Shown here: in pieces, positions 9,001-16,210 of the stretch | How the letters are laid out: each line of letters opens with the position of its first letter | Position numbering within the stretch: position 1 is the first letter of the stretch | Assembly (NCBI GenBank): GCA_018069525.1 | Contig: JAGPUQ010000001.1 | Span: forward strand, 1 to 64,000 | From: Porticoccaceae bacterium | GTDB taxonomy: Bacteria; Pseudomonadota; Gammaproteobacteria; Pseudomonadales; Porticoccaceae | Length of the DNA: 64,000 bases | Direction of reading: 5' to 3' | The notes under the pieces: generated by a model | The model's input: only the letters and a program-made list of their open reading frames with translations | What the model was told of the DNA's origin: nothing | Databases searched by the model: none | Program-made: the position numbers and the translations under genes

Positions 9001-9453
9001 GAGGGTCGTTATGTACTGGCCTGTAACGGCCGCCGGGTACCGCTTCGAAGCACGGGTCGTCATGGCGAATATGTGGGTGGTGTGCGTTATCGCGCCTGGC
9101 AACCGCCGTCGGCGCTACATCCTTTAATTGGCGTCCATGTTCCGTTAAATTTTGATCTGATCGATAGCTGGAGCGGACGCTCCATAGGTGGCTGTAGTTA
9201 TCATGTCAGCCATCCCGGTGGGCGTAGCTATGATGCCTTCCCCGTTAACTCCTATGAAGCGGAATCGCGACGAATCAATCGCTTTACAACGGTTGACCAT
9301 ACTCAGGGGCCTTTTATACCGCGACCAGAGACAGATGCGTTGCGAGAGTTTTTCCCTGATCAACACATACCCAGACCGATGGAGCCACCACCAGAGGAAG
9401 CGCCCGGAGAGTATCCTTATATTTTGGACCTGAGAAACGGCGGCGGAAAATAA
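6091..9453 (+). CDS. transglutaminase-like plus DUF2126 putative amidoligase, two-domain protein
   Basis: Large cytoplasmic protein of 1120 aa. The N-terminus has a bacterial transglutaminase N domain (about 1-90) and a transglutaminase core with catalytic Cys180 (GSCRDSAW), His229 (DLHAW) and Asp245 (LDPTSG). From about residue 325 (LTMGGEPTF) to the end it is DUF2126, annotated as a putative amidoligase; its conserved core includes DGRHTGTGGGNHITLGG. The architecture joins a papain-like peptidase/transferase fold to a possible ligase in one chain. No signal peptide is seen. It is the third gene of module 1 and is followed at once by a perfect 32-bp inverted repeat. Domain names are secure; the reaction is unknown. 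Confidence 0.9.
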   Translation: MTIRVAINHRTSYRFDRPVNLTAHTIRLRPAPHSRTPIHSYSLKIKPQEHFINWQQDAFGNYLARLVFPEKCTEFEVDVEVIADMTTINPFDFFVEDYAETYPFVYDKQLKTELRPYLAKLRCGSKFKALVASIDRKTRSINDFLVEINQLVQQEIEYLVRLEPGIQTPEETLRKARGSCRDSAWLLVQLLRHLGLAARFASGYLVQLKPDEKSLDGPSGAEQDFTDLHAWCEVFLPGAGWVGLDPTSGLFASEGHIPLACTPNPVSAAPIVGATDKCEVEFDFTNTVERVLEDPRVTKPYNEEQWQHILALGKAVDVELEHNDVRLTMGGEPTFVSVDDMESEQWNTGALGADKLRLAKSLLLRLRDLYAPKGLLHYGQGKWYPGEEIPRWALGLFWRKDGEPLWDNAALLARVDEDYGYEAKMAGRFGETLCNLLSVPMACCQPAYEDGMYYLMQEQNLPINLDMKAQIAKGSLDRRRLARLIDKDFDLPTGVVLPLSRSTGEPVDEDKKSWSSSLWPMRRERIVLIPGDSPMGLRLPLDDLPERANKADDITPQRDPFAPRNELSSREDMVFGQFEKSVENTTEEAADYESVVRTALCIEVRGGRLHVFMPPLEYLEDYVELITAIEKTAAALKVSVIIEGYEPPRDPRIQKLLVTPDPGVIEVNVHPSNNWEELVATTTSLYEAARLTRLSTEKFMLDGRHTGTGGGNHITLGGATPADSPMLRRPDLLRSMITFWQHHPSLSYLFSGMFIGPTSQAPRVDEGRDEMLYELEVAFSQMSGSAEVPQPWLVDRLLRNLLIDITGNTHRAEFCIDKLYSPSGSAGRLGILEFRGFEMPPHSRMALVQALLIRCLVARFWKEPYQKPLIRWGTELHDRFMLPHYLWQDMKFVVEDLQAHGYPFQLDWLAAFEEFRFPHYGRVQIDDIELELRWAVEPWHVLGEESSSYGTSRYVDSSLERLQIKATGLTEGRYVLACNGRRVPLRSTGRHGEYVGGVRYRAWQPPSALHPLIGVHVPLNFDLIDSWSGRSIGGCSYHVSHPGGRSYDAFPVNSYEAESRRINRFTTVDHTQGPFIPRPETDALREFFPDQHIPRPMEPPPEEAPGEYPYILDLRNGGGK

Positions 9454-9459
9454 CAAGTC

Positions 9460-9533
9460 ACTGCCACTCTGGTTTTTGGATAACTAAATCTGACTAACTG
9501 TAGATTTAGTTATCCAAAAACCAGAGTGGCAGT
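9460..9533. repeat. perfect 32-bp inverted repeat, 10-base loop
   Basis: Arms at 9460-9491 and 9502-9533 are exactly complementary over 32 bases and flank the loop GACTAACTGT. It begins seven bases after the stop of the DUF2126 gene. There is no T-run after the right arm, so it is not a standard intrinsic terminator. It could stop or pause transcription, protect the 3' end of the upstream mRNA, or be a small mobile hairpin element. Confidence 0.9.
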
Positions 9534-9612
9534 ATAATGCACCAAGAAGTGTGGTGACCTTTGGTCTTGCCCAACAATCGCCTCTCCGTTAATCATTCTA
9601 ATAGGCAAATGT

Positions 9613-12204
9613 GTGTCCTCCCACCCCCCCCAGCCTCCGGTACAGAATCAAAATCAAAGTCAGTCTCAACTGCAACAGGCTGAGCCGCTTGAATATCAAA
9701 ACATTAGCGGCCGCCTGGATGCAGCCATAGCGGACGACGGTAGCATTAAACTTGAGTGGAAATACTTACTCAACAGCCTGCGCGACCTGGGCCCAAAGGT
9801 ATTACACGAGCGCGAACAAAAGACCCGTAGAATTCTTCGCGACGATGGTGCCACTTATAATATCTATACTGAAAACGGCAATCCCAGCACCAACTGGGAA
9901 CTCGATCCGGTCCCCAATATTATAGGTAGCGAGGACTGGGGCAAAATTGAAGCGGGGCTGTTAGAACGATCTGAGTTATTTAATCTGCTACTGCAGGATA
10001 TCTATGGCCCTCGCAGCTTATTGCGCCAGGGCGCTTTGCCCCCGGAAGCTTTGTTTTGCCACCTGGGATTTTTACGGCCTTGTCAGGGTATTCAGCTACC
10101 CGGTGAACACCAGCTGATATTGCATGCTGTTGATATGGTGAGACAACGCGATGGCACTATGTGCGTATTATCGGACCGCACTCAGGCGCCCAGCGGTGCA
10201 GGTTATGTATTGGAAAACCGTACGGTAATGTCACGGGTCTTTCCCAGTTTGTTTCGAGACAGCCATGTCCATCGTCTAGCCAGTTTTTACCAGCGTCTAC
10301 GCCTCAAACTCCTTTCGCTATCGCCTTCAGATGAAGAGCCACTGGTTACCGTTCTAAGCCCCGGAGTACATAACGAGACCTATTTTGAGCATGCTTATCT
10401 AGCTAACTATCTGGGTTTTCCTTTAGTTCAAAACGGTGACCTAATCGTACGCAATGGGTTTTTATGGAAGAAATCACTCGATGGATTAAAACGGGTTGAC
10501 GTTATTCTGCGTCGGGTTGATGACGCGTTCTGCGATCCCGTTGAATTACGTAGTGATTCACAACTAGGCGTGCCGGGTCTACTGGAAGTGGCTCGTAGTG
10601 GTCGCGTGGTTATTGCCAACCCTTTGGGCTCCGGGGTATTGGAAAGCCCAATACTGCTGAAATATCTACCTGGAATCAGCAAATGCCTATTGGGCCGCGA
10701 ACCGCGACTGGCATCAGTCAAGACATACTGGTGCGGTGATGAGGATGATTTACAATTTGTAGTCGCCAATATACACCAACTGATTGTTAAACCGGCCTAT
10801 CGAGGCAACGGCATCAACAGCATTTGGGGTGGCGATCTTGATCCGCAACAGCTGAGCCAATTACTTGCAACAATTCATAATAACCCGAATCAGTACGTGG
10901 CACAGGAGCGCTTAGAAAAATCCTATATCCCGGCTTTCTCTGCCGGTCAATTACAACCTCGACCCACTTTGTTACGCACTTTTTCTGTAGCTACCGATAG
11001 TTCCTATACCATTTTACCTGGTGGCCTCACCCGCACTGGCGCCGACACCGAAAGTCATGCCATCAATATGCAAGCGGGTAGTCCCAGCAAAGATACCTGG
11101 GTTACTGCAACGGAGCCTGAACGCGCTGCCGAATACGATGTTTCTGCGGAATCTAGCAACCCCTCTATCGATTCAACACTCATTAGCCTACCTAGTCGAG
11201 TTGTTGAAAATCTCTACTGGATGGGTCGTTATGCAGAGAGAGCAGAAGCGTCGCTGCGTTTATTGCGGACGGTATTTATGTTACTGAACGGTGAGGAACC
11301 GGTTGGCCCGAAGGCACGCCGAGTGTTATTACAAACTGTCAGTCAGGCTACCTCAACACTGCCGGGATTTATGGGGGCTAGTGAGGAGCTATTAGCCAAT
11401 CCCGATGAAGAGTTACTGTTAATTATCACCGACAGCAGCCGCCCTGGCAGCATTAAATCGACCCTCAATTCGATGCTGGTCAGTGCTGATCAATCCAAGG
11501 AGTTACTCTCCACCGATATCTTGCGGGTTATCAATGATCTGCGTGATGCGCTCGAAGAACTGGACCTTACATTGGCGGATGGCCTGACTTCTGCCCCCGA
11601 AGAGGCCCTGGATCCGCTGGTGACCGCACTTTCCGCACTTTCCGGCCTCATGCAGGAAAGTATGATCCGTAGTGTTGGCTGGCGCTTCATGGAACTGGGA
11701 AAACGTATCGAACGCTCGTTGCAGGCTATCAATACCGTACGGGGTTTGATAACACCGGTCGCTGGCGAGGGCGACCAGTCAACTCTGCTTACCGCCATGC
11801 TTATTTCAATGGATGTATTAATCACCTATCGTCGTCTTAGTCGTGAGCGAAGAGGTATTGGCCTGGGGCTGGAATTAGTCTTGTTAGATGAAAGCAACCC
11901 CAGGTCGCTGATATTCCAGCTGCAACGATTGCAACAACACCTACTGACATTGCCTAAAATCGATGCAAGATCAGATGAGTTAGAAGAGGAGGAACGAGCA
12001 TTGCTGGAAGCGATCACCAGCTTGAAATTATCTCGACTGCCAACGCTACTCGAAAGCAGCGGTGATACACGCGAAACTCTGGACAACCTGTTGGGGCAAC
12101 TGGACAAGTTATTAAAAGATTTTAATAGCTTTATCAGCGACAAACACTTTGATCATCGTACCGACACGCAGCAGTTCGTGGCCACTTTTGGGGGGTCAGT
12201 CTAA
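9613..12204 (+). CDS. fusion of circularly permuted ATP-grasp ligase and alpha-E domain
   Basis: 863 aa protein that joins in one chain what genes 3631 and 5103 encode separately. Residues about 40-500 are the ATP-grasp part (LSDRTQAPSGAGYVLENR, SPGVHNETYFEHAYLA, IVKPAYRGNG, SPSKDTWV) and about 540-855 the alpha-E part (VVENLYWMGRYAERAEAS). The N-terminus has a Gln/Asn/Ser-rich tract from a short DNA repeat. The start is GTG, preceded by AATAGGCAAA, a string also found before the GTG of the 3631 gene. The stop overlaps the next start (TAATG). The fusion supports a direct physical complex between the two domains. Divergence from the module 1 proteins suggests a different substrate, not a recent copy. 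Confidence 0.88.
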   Translation: MSSHPPQPPVQNQNQSQSQLQQAEPLEYQNISGRLDAAIADDGSIKLEWKYLLNSLRDLGPKVLHEREQKTRRILRDDGATYNIYTENGNPSTNWELDPVPNIIGSEDWGKIEAGLLERSELFNLLLQDIYGPRSLLRQGALPPEALFCHLGFLRPCQGIQLPGEHQLILHAVDMVRQRDGTMCVLSDRTQAPSGAGYVLENRTVMSRVFPSLFRDSHVHRLASFYQRLRLKLLSLSPSDEEPLVTVLSPGVHNETYFEHAYLANYLGFPLVQNGDLIVRNGFLWKKSLDGLKRVDVILRRVDDAFCDPVELRSDSQLGVPGLLEVARSGRVVIANPLGSGVLESPILLKYLPGISKCLLGREPRLASVKTYWCGDEDDLQFVVANIHQLIVKPAYRGNGINSIWGGDLDPQQLSQLLATIHNNPNQYVAQERLEKSYIPAFSAGQLQPRPTLLRTFSVATDSSYTILPGGLTRTGADTESHAINMQAGSPSKDTWVTATEPERAAEYDVSAESSNPSIDSTLISLPSRVVENLYWMGRYAERAEASLRLLRTVFMLLNGEEPVGPKARRVLLQTVSQATSTLPGFMGASEELLANPDEELLLIITDSSRPGSIKSTLNSMLVSADQSKELLSTDILRVINDLRDALEELDLTLADGLTSAPEEALDPLVTALSALSGLMQESMIRSVGWRFMELGKRIERSLQAINTVRGLITPVAGEGDQSTLLTAMLISMDVLITYRRLSRERRGIGLGLELVLLDESNPRSLIFQLQRLQQHLLTLPKIDARSDELEEEERALLEAITSLKLSRLPTLLESSGDTRETLDNLLGQLDKLLKDFNSFISDKHFDHRTDTQQFVATFGGSV

Positions 12205-13085
12205 TGCGTTTTCAGATTCGACATATCACTCATTACAAATATGCCCAGCGTGTCACACGTTGCTACAATTTGGCCAATGTCGTGCCCAGAGATACCGAAA
12301 GCCAGCACTGCATGAACAATCGTGTCGCCGTATCGCCTCAACCCGCGGCTATCCATAAGCGCACAGATTATTTTGGCAACCAGGTCTATCATTTTGAAAT
12401 ACAAAAACCACACACCGAACTAATCATTACTGCCGACACTAACATTGAAATAAATAGCCGCGACAATGAGCTAGATCTTGGCACCTCCTATGGTGAAGCG
12501 CTTGAATATTTGCGCAATACTTTGAGTGAGGAAACTATAGAAGCCCGTGAATTTTTGCTTAATTCGCCTATGATTGAACCCAATAAGGCTCTGTTAGAAT
12601 ACGCTCGTCCCTCTTTCGATATAAACCGCTCACTCAAGCTCTGCGTTAGTGGGTTAACTTCGCGTATCTTTAGCGATTTTTCTTACGACCCCGACTTCAC
12701 CACCATCGCCACACCTATAGCTGAAGTGTTAGAACACAAGCGAGGCGTTTGTCAGGACTTTGCCCATTTACAAATTGGCTGTCTGAGATCGATGGGAATA
12801 CCCGCTAAGTACGTTTCTGGATATATCGAAACTTTACCCAAACCTGGCCAAAAAAAGCTGGTGGGCGCCGATGCAACTCATGCCTGGATTGCCTATTTTT
12901 GTCCCAAAGAGGGCTGGGTTGAGTTTGATCCGACTAATAATACTGTCGCTAATAACCAGCATATCGTTACTGCTTTCGGTCGCGACTATTCTGATGTCAC
13001 TCCGATCAAAGGGGTTATTTTTGGTGGGGGGAAAAACCCCATCCTCAATGTTTCGGTAGACGTACAACGCCTACCGGTAATCTAG
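12204..13085 (+). CDS. transglutaminase-like protein with bacterial N-terminal domain
   Basis: 293 aa, no signal peptide. An N-terminal bacterial transglutaminase N domain (about 1-85) precedes the core with catalytic Cys183 (GVCQDFAH), His226 (THAWIAYF) and Asp242 (FDPTNN), all intact. Such proteins are predicted peptidases or amide-exchange enzymes. The ATG overlaps the stop of the ATP-grasp/alpha-E fusion by one base, so the two are translationally coupled. Confidence 0.9.
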   Translation: MRFQIRHITHYKYAQRVTRCYNLANVVPRDTESQHCMNNRVAVSPQPAAIHKRTDYFGNQVYHFEIQKPHTELIITADTNIEINSRDNELDLGTSYGEALEYLRNTLSEETIEAREFLLNSPMIEPNKALLEYARPSFDINRSLKLCVSGLTSRIFSDFSYDPDFTTIATPIAEVLEHKRGVCQDFAHLQIGCLRSMGIPAKYVSGYIETLPKPGQKKLVGADATHAWIAYFCPKEGWVEFDPTNNTVANNQHIVTAFGRDYSDVTPIKGVIFGGGKNPILNVSVDVQRLPVI

Positions 13086-13106
13086 TAATACCCGAGGAGC
13101 TGGGCC

Positions 13107-13922
13107 ATGTGGTTACAGACAAGTTGTGATTTGGCTTTTGACATTGAAGTGCCAACACCCTTTGTGTTGATGCTCCGACCACGTAGCGGTGCTCAACAAT
13201 GGGTCGCTCGCGAGCAATACATATTCAAACCAAGTGTGCCCGTCTTTGAATTTACTGATAACTACGGCAATCTTTGTCAGCGACTCATTGCTCCCCCCGG
13301 ATATTTTTTAGTGCATACTGAAGCGGACATTATGATCGCCGACAATGTAGATAGTGGACGGGCAGCCCCCATTGTTGCAATCCAGGATCTTCCTGACGCC
13401 ATTCTCAGCTATCTACTTCCCAGCCGCTACTGCGAATCCGATCGCTTCTGCCAAATGGCGCTCTCCATCACCGAGAATCAGTTGATGGGTTATGATCAAG
13501 TAGCCACCATCGAAGACTGGCTGCGCCATAATATCCGTTATGATCCTTATAATGGCGGCGATGCTCAGGTATCGGCTATCGAGGTTAACGCAAGACAGTG
13601 GGGCGTGTGCCGAGATATTTCGCACCTCGGTATCGCCTTGTGTCGCAGCCTGAGTATTCCTGCACGCATGGTGGTTGGTTATTTGCATGAACTGAAGCCT
13701 ATGGATTTGCACGCCTGGTTTGAAGCCTACGTGGGTGGCCGCTGGTATTTATTCGATGCGACACAACAGATAAAAAGAGGTGGTTATGTTGCTATTGGTT
13801 ATGGCCGCGACGCCGCTGATGTGGCGATCTATAATCAATTTGGTCCTGCAGTTTATCCCAGCTTGCAGCAGGTCAAGGTCACACAAATTAATGAACCAGA
13901 CCTGGGTTTGGCAAACGTTTAA
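13107..13922 (+). CDS. transglutaminase-like protein, divergent N-terminus
   Basis: 271 aa, third transglutaminase-fold protein of the cluster. The triad is Cys168 (WGVCRDISH), His202 (DLHAWFEA) and Asp217 (FDATQ). The N-terminal 150 residues form a beta-rich domain unlike that of its neighbour. It begins 21 bases after the preceding gene and has GAGGAGC as ribosome site, so it is the last gene of module 2. It ends before the intergenic gap leading to the transposase remnant. Substrate unknown. Confidence 0.88.
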   Translation: MWLQTSCDLAFDIEVPTPFVLMLRPRSGAQQWVAREQYIFKPSVPVFEFTDNYGNLCQRLIAPPGYFLVHTEADIMIADNVDSGRAAPIVAIQDLPDAILSYLLPSRYCESDRFCQMALSITENQLMGYDQVATIEDWLRHNIRYDPYNGGDAQVSAIEVNARQWGVCRDISHLGIALCRSLSIPARMVVGYLHELKPMDLHAWFEAYVGGRWYLFDATQQIKRGGYVAIGYGRDAADVAIYNQFGPAVYPSLQQVKVTQINEPDLGLANV

Positions 13923-14196
13923 TCCGCAAGGCTTGAGGTCGATTAATCAGGGAAGCTTATACTCAGGCATAGAGATATTCGGTAATCACCAGAGCTGAAT
14001 TTTTTATTAGGCCCCTGCTCAAAAACACCGGTTTAATTGGCGGACAGACAATAGTCGAATCTAAATCAAGGTCTTCAAAAATAAGAGCAATAGGTAATGT
14101 CAATTACTGTCAGCTGGAATAATATTCCGCTGTATTGAATACAGGCGGAATAAACTGAATCGCCCTGGGTTAATCGAAGGCAGTTTTATTTGAGTC

Positions 14197-14645
14197 ATGC
14201 GACATTGCTTGACTCAGTTTGTTGAAGATACATGATCTCAAATTCAGCAGGCGGCACATCGCCAATGGGTCGCAGCAATCGACAATGGTTAAACCAGTCC
14301 ACCCAGACTAATGTGGCTCGCTCTACGTCGTCGAGGCCACGCCACGGCCCGTCTTTGTGAATGACTTTCGCCTTATATAAGCCATTGATGGTCTCTGCCA
14401 ATGCATTATGCCCAAAACACTTCGTGGGGCAGGCTCTCCGTAAGGGTCACCGACACTGCCAACGGAGGCGTTTAAACCTGCCTCAGCGAGTCGATTGGTG
14501 TAGCGGATCGATAAGTACTCGCTGCCGCGATCACTATGATGAATCACACCTTTCGACTTACCTCGTGCCCACAGTGTTTGCTCTAGCGCATCCAAAATCA
14601 AATCCGTTTGAAGGTGCTTCACTTGACGTGAGAAAAGTCGACATT
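14197..14645 (-). pseudogene. IS3-family transposase OrfB remnant (DDE domain), truncated and frameshifted
   Basis: The minus strand reads LFSRQ, then TDLILDALEQTLWARG, HHSDRGSEY, then in another frame NALAETINGLYKAKVIH, WVDWFNHCRLL and IGDVPPAEFE. These are the C-terminal half of an IS3-family OrfB. About 30 extra bases between GDPYG and NALAE break the frame, and a stop plus loss of similarity ends it near 14645. No OrfA and no intact terminal repeats were found. It is a dead fragment lying 115 bases from tRNA-Asp. Confidence 0.8.
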
Positions 14646-14760
14646 AAAGCCGTCGCCGCCACAACACCGGCTAAAAATGCAAAAGACGGTCGCGTCGCTG
14701 AAATGGGTAAACCGGGAAACCGGGAGATTATATAAATCAATGAGATAGGAGAGAGAATAA

Positions 14761-14837
14761 TGGCGGACCGGACGGGACTCGAACCCGCGACCTCCGGCGT
14801 GACAGGCCGGCATTCTAACCAGCTGAACTACCGGTCC
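14761..14837 (-). tRNA. tRNA-Asp (GTC)
   Basis: 77 bases with encoded CCA. The acceptor stem is GGACCGG/CCGGTCC, the anticodon loop CTGTCAC gives GTC, and the T loop is GGTTCGAGTCC. It lies 9 bases downstream of tRNA-Val and is probably co-transcribed with it. Confidence 0.96.
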
Positions 14838-14846
14838 GCATAAACT

Positions 14847-14922
14847 TGGTGGGTGGTACAGGGGTCGAACCTGTGACCTACGGCTTGTAAGGCCGTCGCT
14901 CTCCCAACTGAGCTAACCACCC
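14847..14922 (-). tRNA. tRNA-Val (TAC)
   Basis: 76 bases with encoded CCA. The acceptor stem is GGGTGGT/ACCACCC and the anticodon loop CTTACAA gives TAC. It is the first gene of a two-tRNA unit read on the minus strand. Confidence 0.96.
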
Positions 14923-14938
14923 CTCGAGAGAGCGACGC

Positions 14939-14966
14939 ATTCTACCGAAATCACCGACACTGTCAA
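14939..14966 (-). promoter_or_regulatory. sigma-70 promoter for tRNA-Val/tRNA-Asp
   Basis: On the minus strand TTGACA, 16 bases, TAGAAT lies 17 bases before tRNA-Val. It is followed by a GC-rich stretch, as is usual for stable RNA promoters. Confidence 0.7.
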
Positions 14967-15045
14967 ACAAAACCATCGTGTACGCTATACTTATTTTGCT
15001 CGCCCCATTACCATTGCGGCCCATCCTGACCCGCTCCCAGAAATC

Positions 15046-15402
15046 ATGGAAATATTCAAGTCATTTACCTTTGAAGCCGCCCACCGCTTGCCCAACGTAC
15101 CCGATGGTCACAAGTGCGCCCGCCTTCACGGCCACTCCTACCATGTCACAGTAAGCGTGGCAGGCCCTCTGGGAGATGATAGTGGCTGGGTGATGGACTT
15201 TGGCGAGATTAAAGCGGCCTTCAAGCCAGTCTATCAAGCCCTGGATCATCGCTACCTCAACGAGATCGAAGGTTTAGAAAACCCTACCAGCGAACATATC
15301 GCCCGCTGGATTTGGCAACAGCTCAAACCTGAGCTGTCCTTACTGTCGAAGATTGAAGTGCGGGAAACCTGCACCAGTGGCTGTATTTATACCGGCGACT
15401 AA
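15046..15402 (+). CDS. queD: 6-carboxy-5,6,7,8-tetrahydropterin synthase (QueD)
   Basis: Converts 7,8-dihydroneopterin triphosphate to 6-carboxytetrahydropterin in queuosine synthesis. It has the zinc ligands His15 in FEAAHRL and the HGHSYHV pair, catalytic Cys24 in [19 protein letters not shown] and the C-terminal ETCTSGC. The length of 118 aa matches the family. It starts a short + strand run with a DUF503 gene and a pterin-dehydratase-like gene. Confidence 0.94.
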   Translation: MEIFKSFTFEAAHRLPNVPDGHKCARLHGHSYHVTVSVAGPLGDDSGWVMDFGEIKAAFKPVYQALDHRYLNEIEGLENPTSEHIARWIWQQLKPELSLLSKIEVRETCTSGCIYTGD

Positions 15403-15456
15403 ACACTGCGTGTCAGTGATTCACTAAAAAAGCCAGGACGCCAAACTCTCGAGGAC

Positions 15457-15741
15457 ATGAAACTACTCTGCCTAACTCTCGATTTTCACCTCCCCGCCTG
15501 CCGATCATTGAAGGAGAAAAGGCGACGGTTGAACGGACTAAAAGATAAATTTGGCAATAAGCCTAATATTGCGGTGAGCGAATCCGGTTTTCACGACATG
15601 CACGACCGCGCTCGCTGGAGTTTTGCTATTGTCGGCGAGAATAGCCGTATTATCGACGCTCAAAAGGAACAGATTCAAGAATATGCCAACGCCATTATCG
15701 ATGGTTTTGTCACCCACTGCGATGCAGAGTACCTGTTGTAG
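15457..15741 (+). CDS. DUF503 family protein (YlxP-like)
   Basis: 94 aa protein with the DUF503 pattern: a beta strand at the start, SLKEKRRRLNGLKDK in the first helix, and the central WSFAIVG. In other bacteria the family (YlxP) sits beside rbfA/nusA-infB and has a proposed role in ribosome maturation; here it lies 54 bases after queD. The role is not established. Confidence 0.85.
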   Translation: MKLLCLTLDFHLPACRSLKEKRRRLNGLKDKFGNKPNIAVSESGFHDMHDRARWSFAIVGENSRIIDAQKEQIQEYANAIIDGFVTHCDAEYLL

Positions 15742-15814
15742 TGGTGCGGCACCTCGTTTACCCTCCCACATCAGCCAGTTACCATCCAAACACAAAAATA
15801 CGAGAAAATTCAGG

Positions 15815-16183
15815 ATGAGTGCCGACAATTCCGATTCCAACGCGAAGCCAAAACAACCCAACGTCGAGATTGCGTTATTACCGGAACACGACCTGCCATT
15901 GAACCTGGAACAACGAGATATACTATTAGCAGAACTATCACACTGGAAGTTGCTTGAGCGCAACAAGGTTGAGCTTTTACAGAGGGTGTTTATTTTCGAG
16001 ACCTACAGCGAGGCCCTCAACTTTACCTACCGTCTCGGCGAAGTCTCCCAGCAGGCCGGACGCTATCCAACCTTAATTACTGCCCTACAAAAAGTCACCG
16101 TGATGTGGCACACCCCCGATGCGGGGTTGCTCACCGCCAATGATATTGTGCTGGCAAAAAATACCGATAAATTATTTGTCTAA
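15815..16183 (+). CDS. atypical pterin-4a-carbinolamine dehydratase-like protein
   Basis: 122 aa from the ATG at 15815, chosen because the upstream open frame is unlike the family. The fold is recognisable: WKLLERNKVELLQRVF, FNFTYRLGEV-like helix (positions about 60-75), VTVMWHTPDAGLLTANDI and LAKNTD. The canonical active-site motif HHP is replaced by RYP (AGRYP), and the next catalytic His of THDAGG sits instead in HTPDAG. The protein therefore probably lacks normal dehydratase activity. Such atypical members have been proposed to act elsewhere in pterin or molybdopterin metabolism. Its neighbour queD also handles pterins. Confidence 0.8.
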   Translation: MSADNSDSNAKPKQPNVEIALLPEHDLPLNLEQRDILLAELSHWKLLERNKVELLQRVFIFETYSEALNFTYRLGEVSQQAGRYPTLITALQKVTVMWHTPDAGLLTANDIVLAKNTDKLFV

Positions 16184-16210
16184 GCGGACTGTTTAACGCA
16201 GCCTGACTGG

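Noticed and set aside
9460-9533. Reading the 32-bp inverted repeat as a standard intrinsic terminator
   Set aside because: No T-run follows the right arm on either strand; kept as an inverted repeat of unknown role.
14361-14735. + strand ORF of 124 aa near the tRNA genes
   Set aside because: It lies antisense to the transposase remnant and has no family features.
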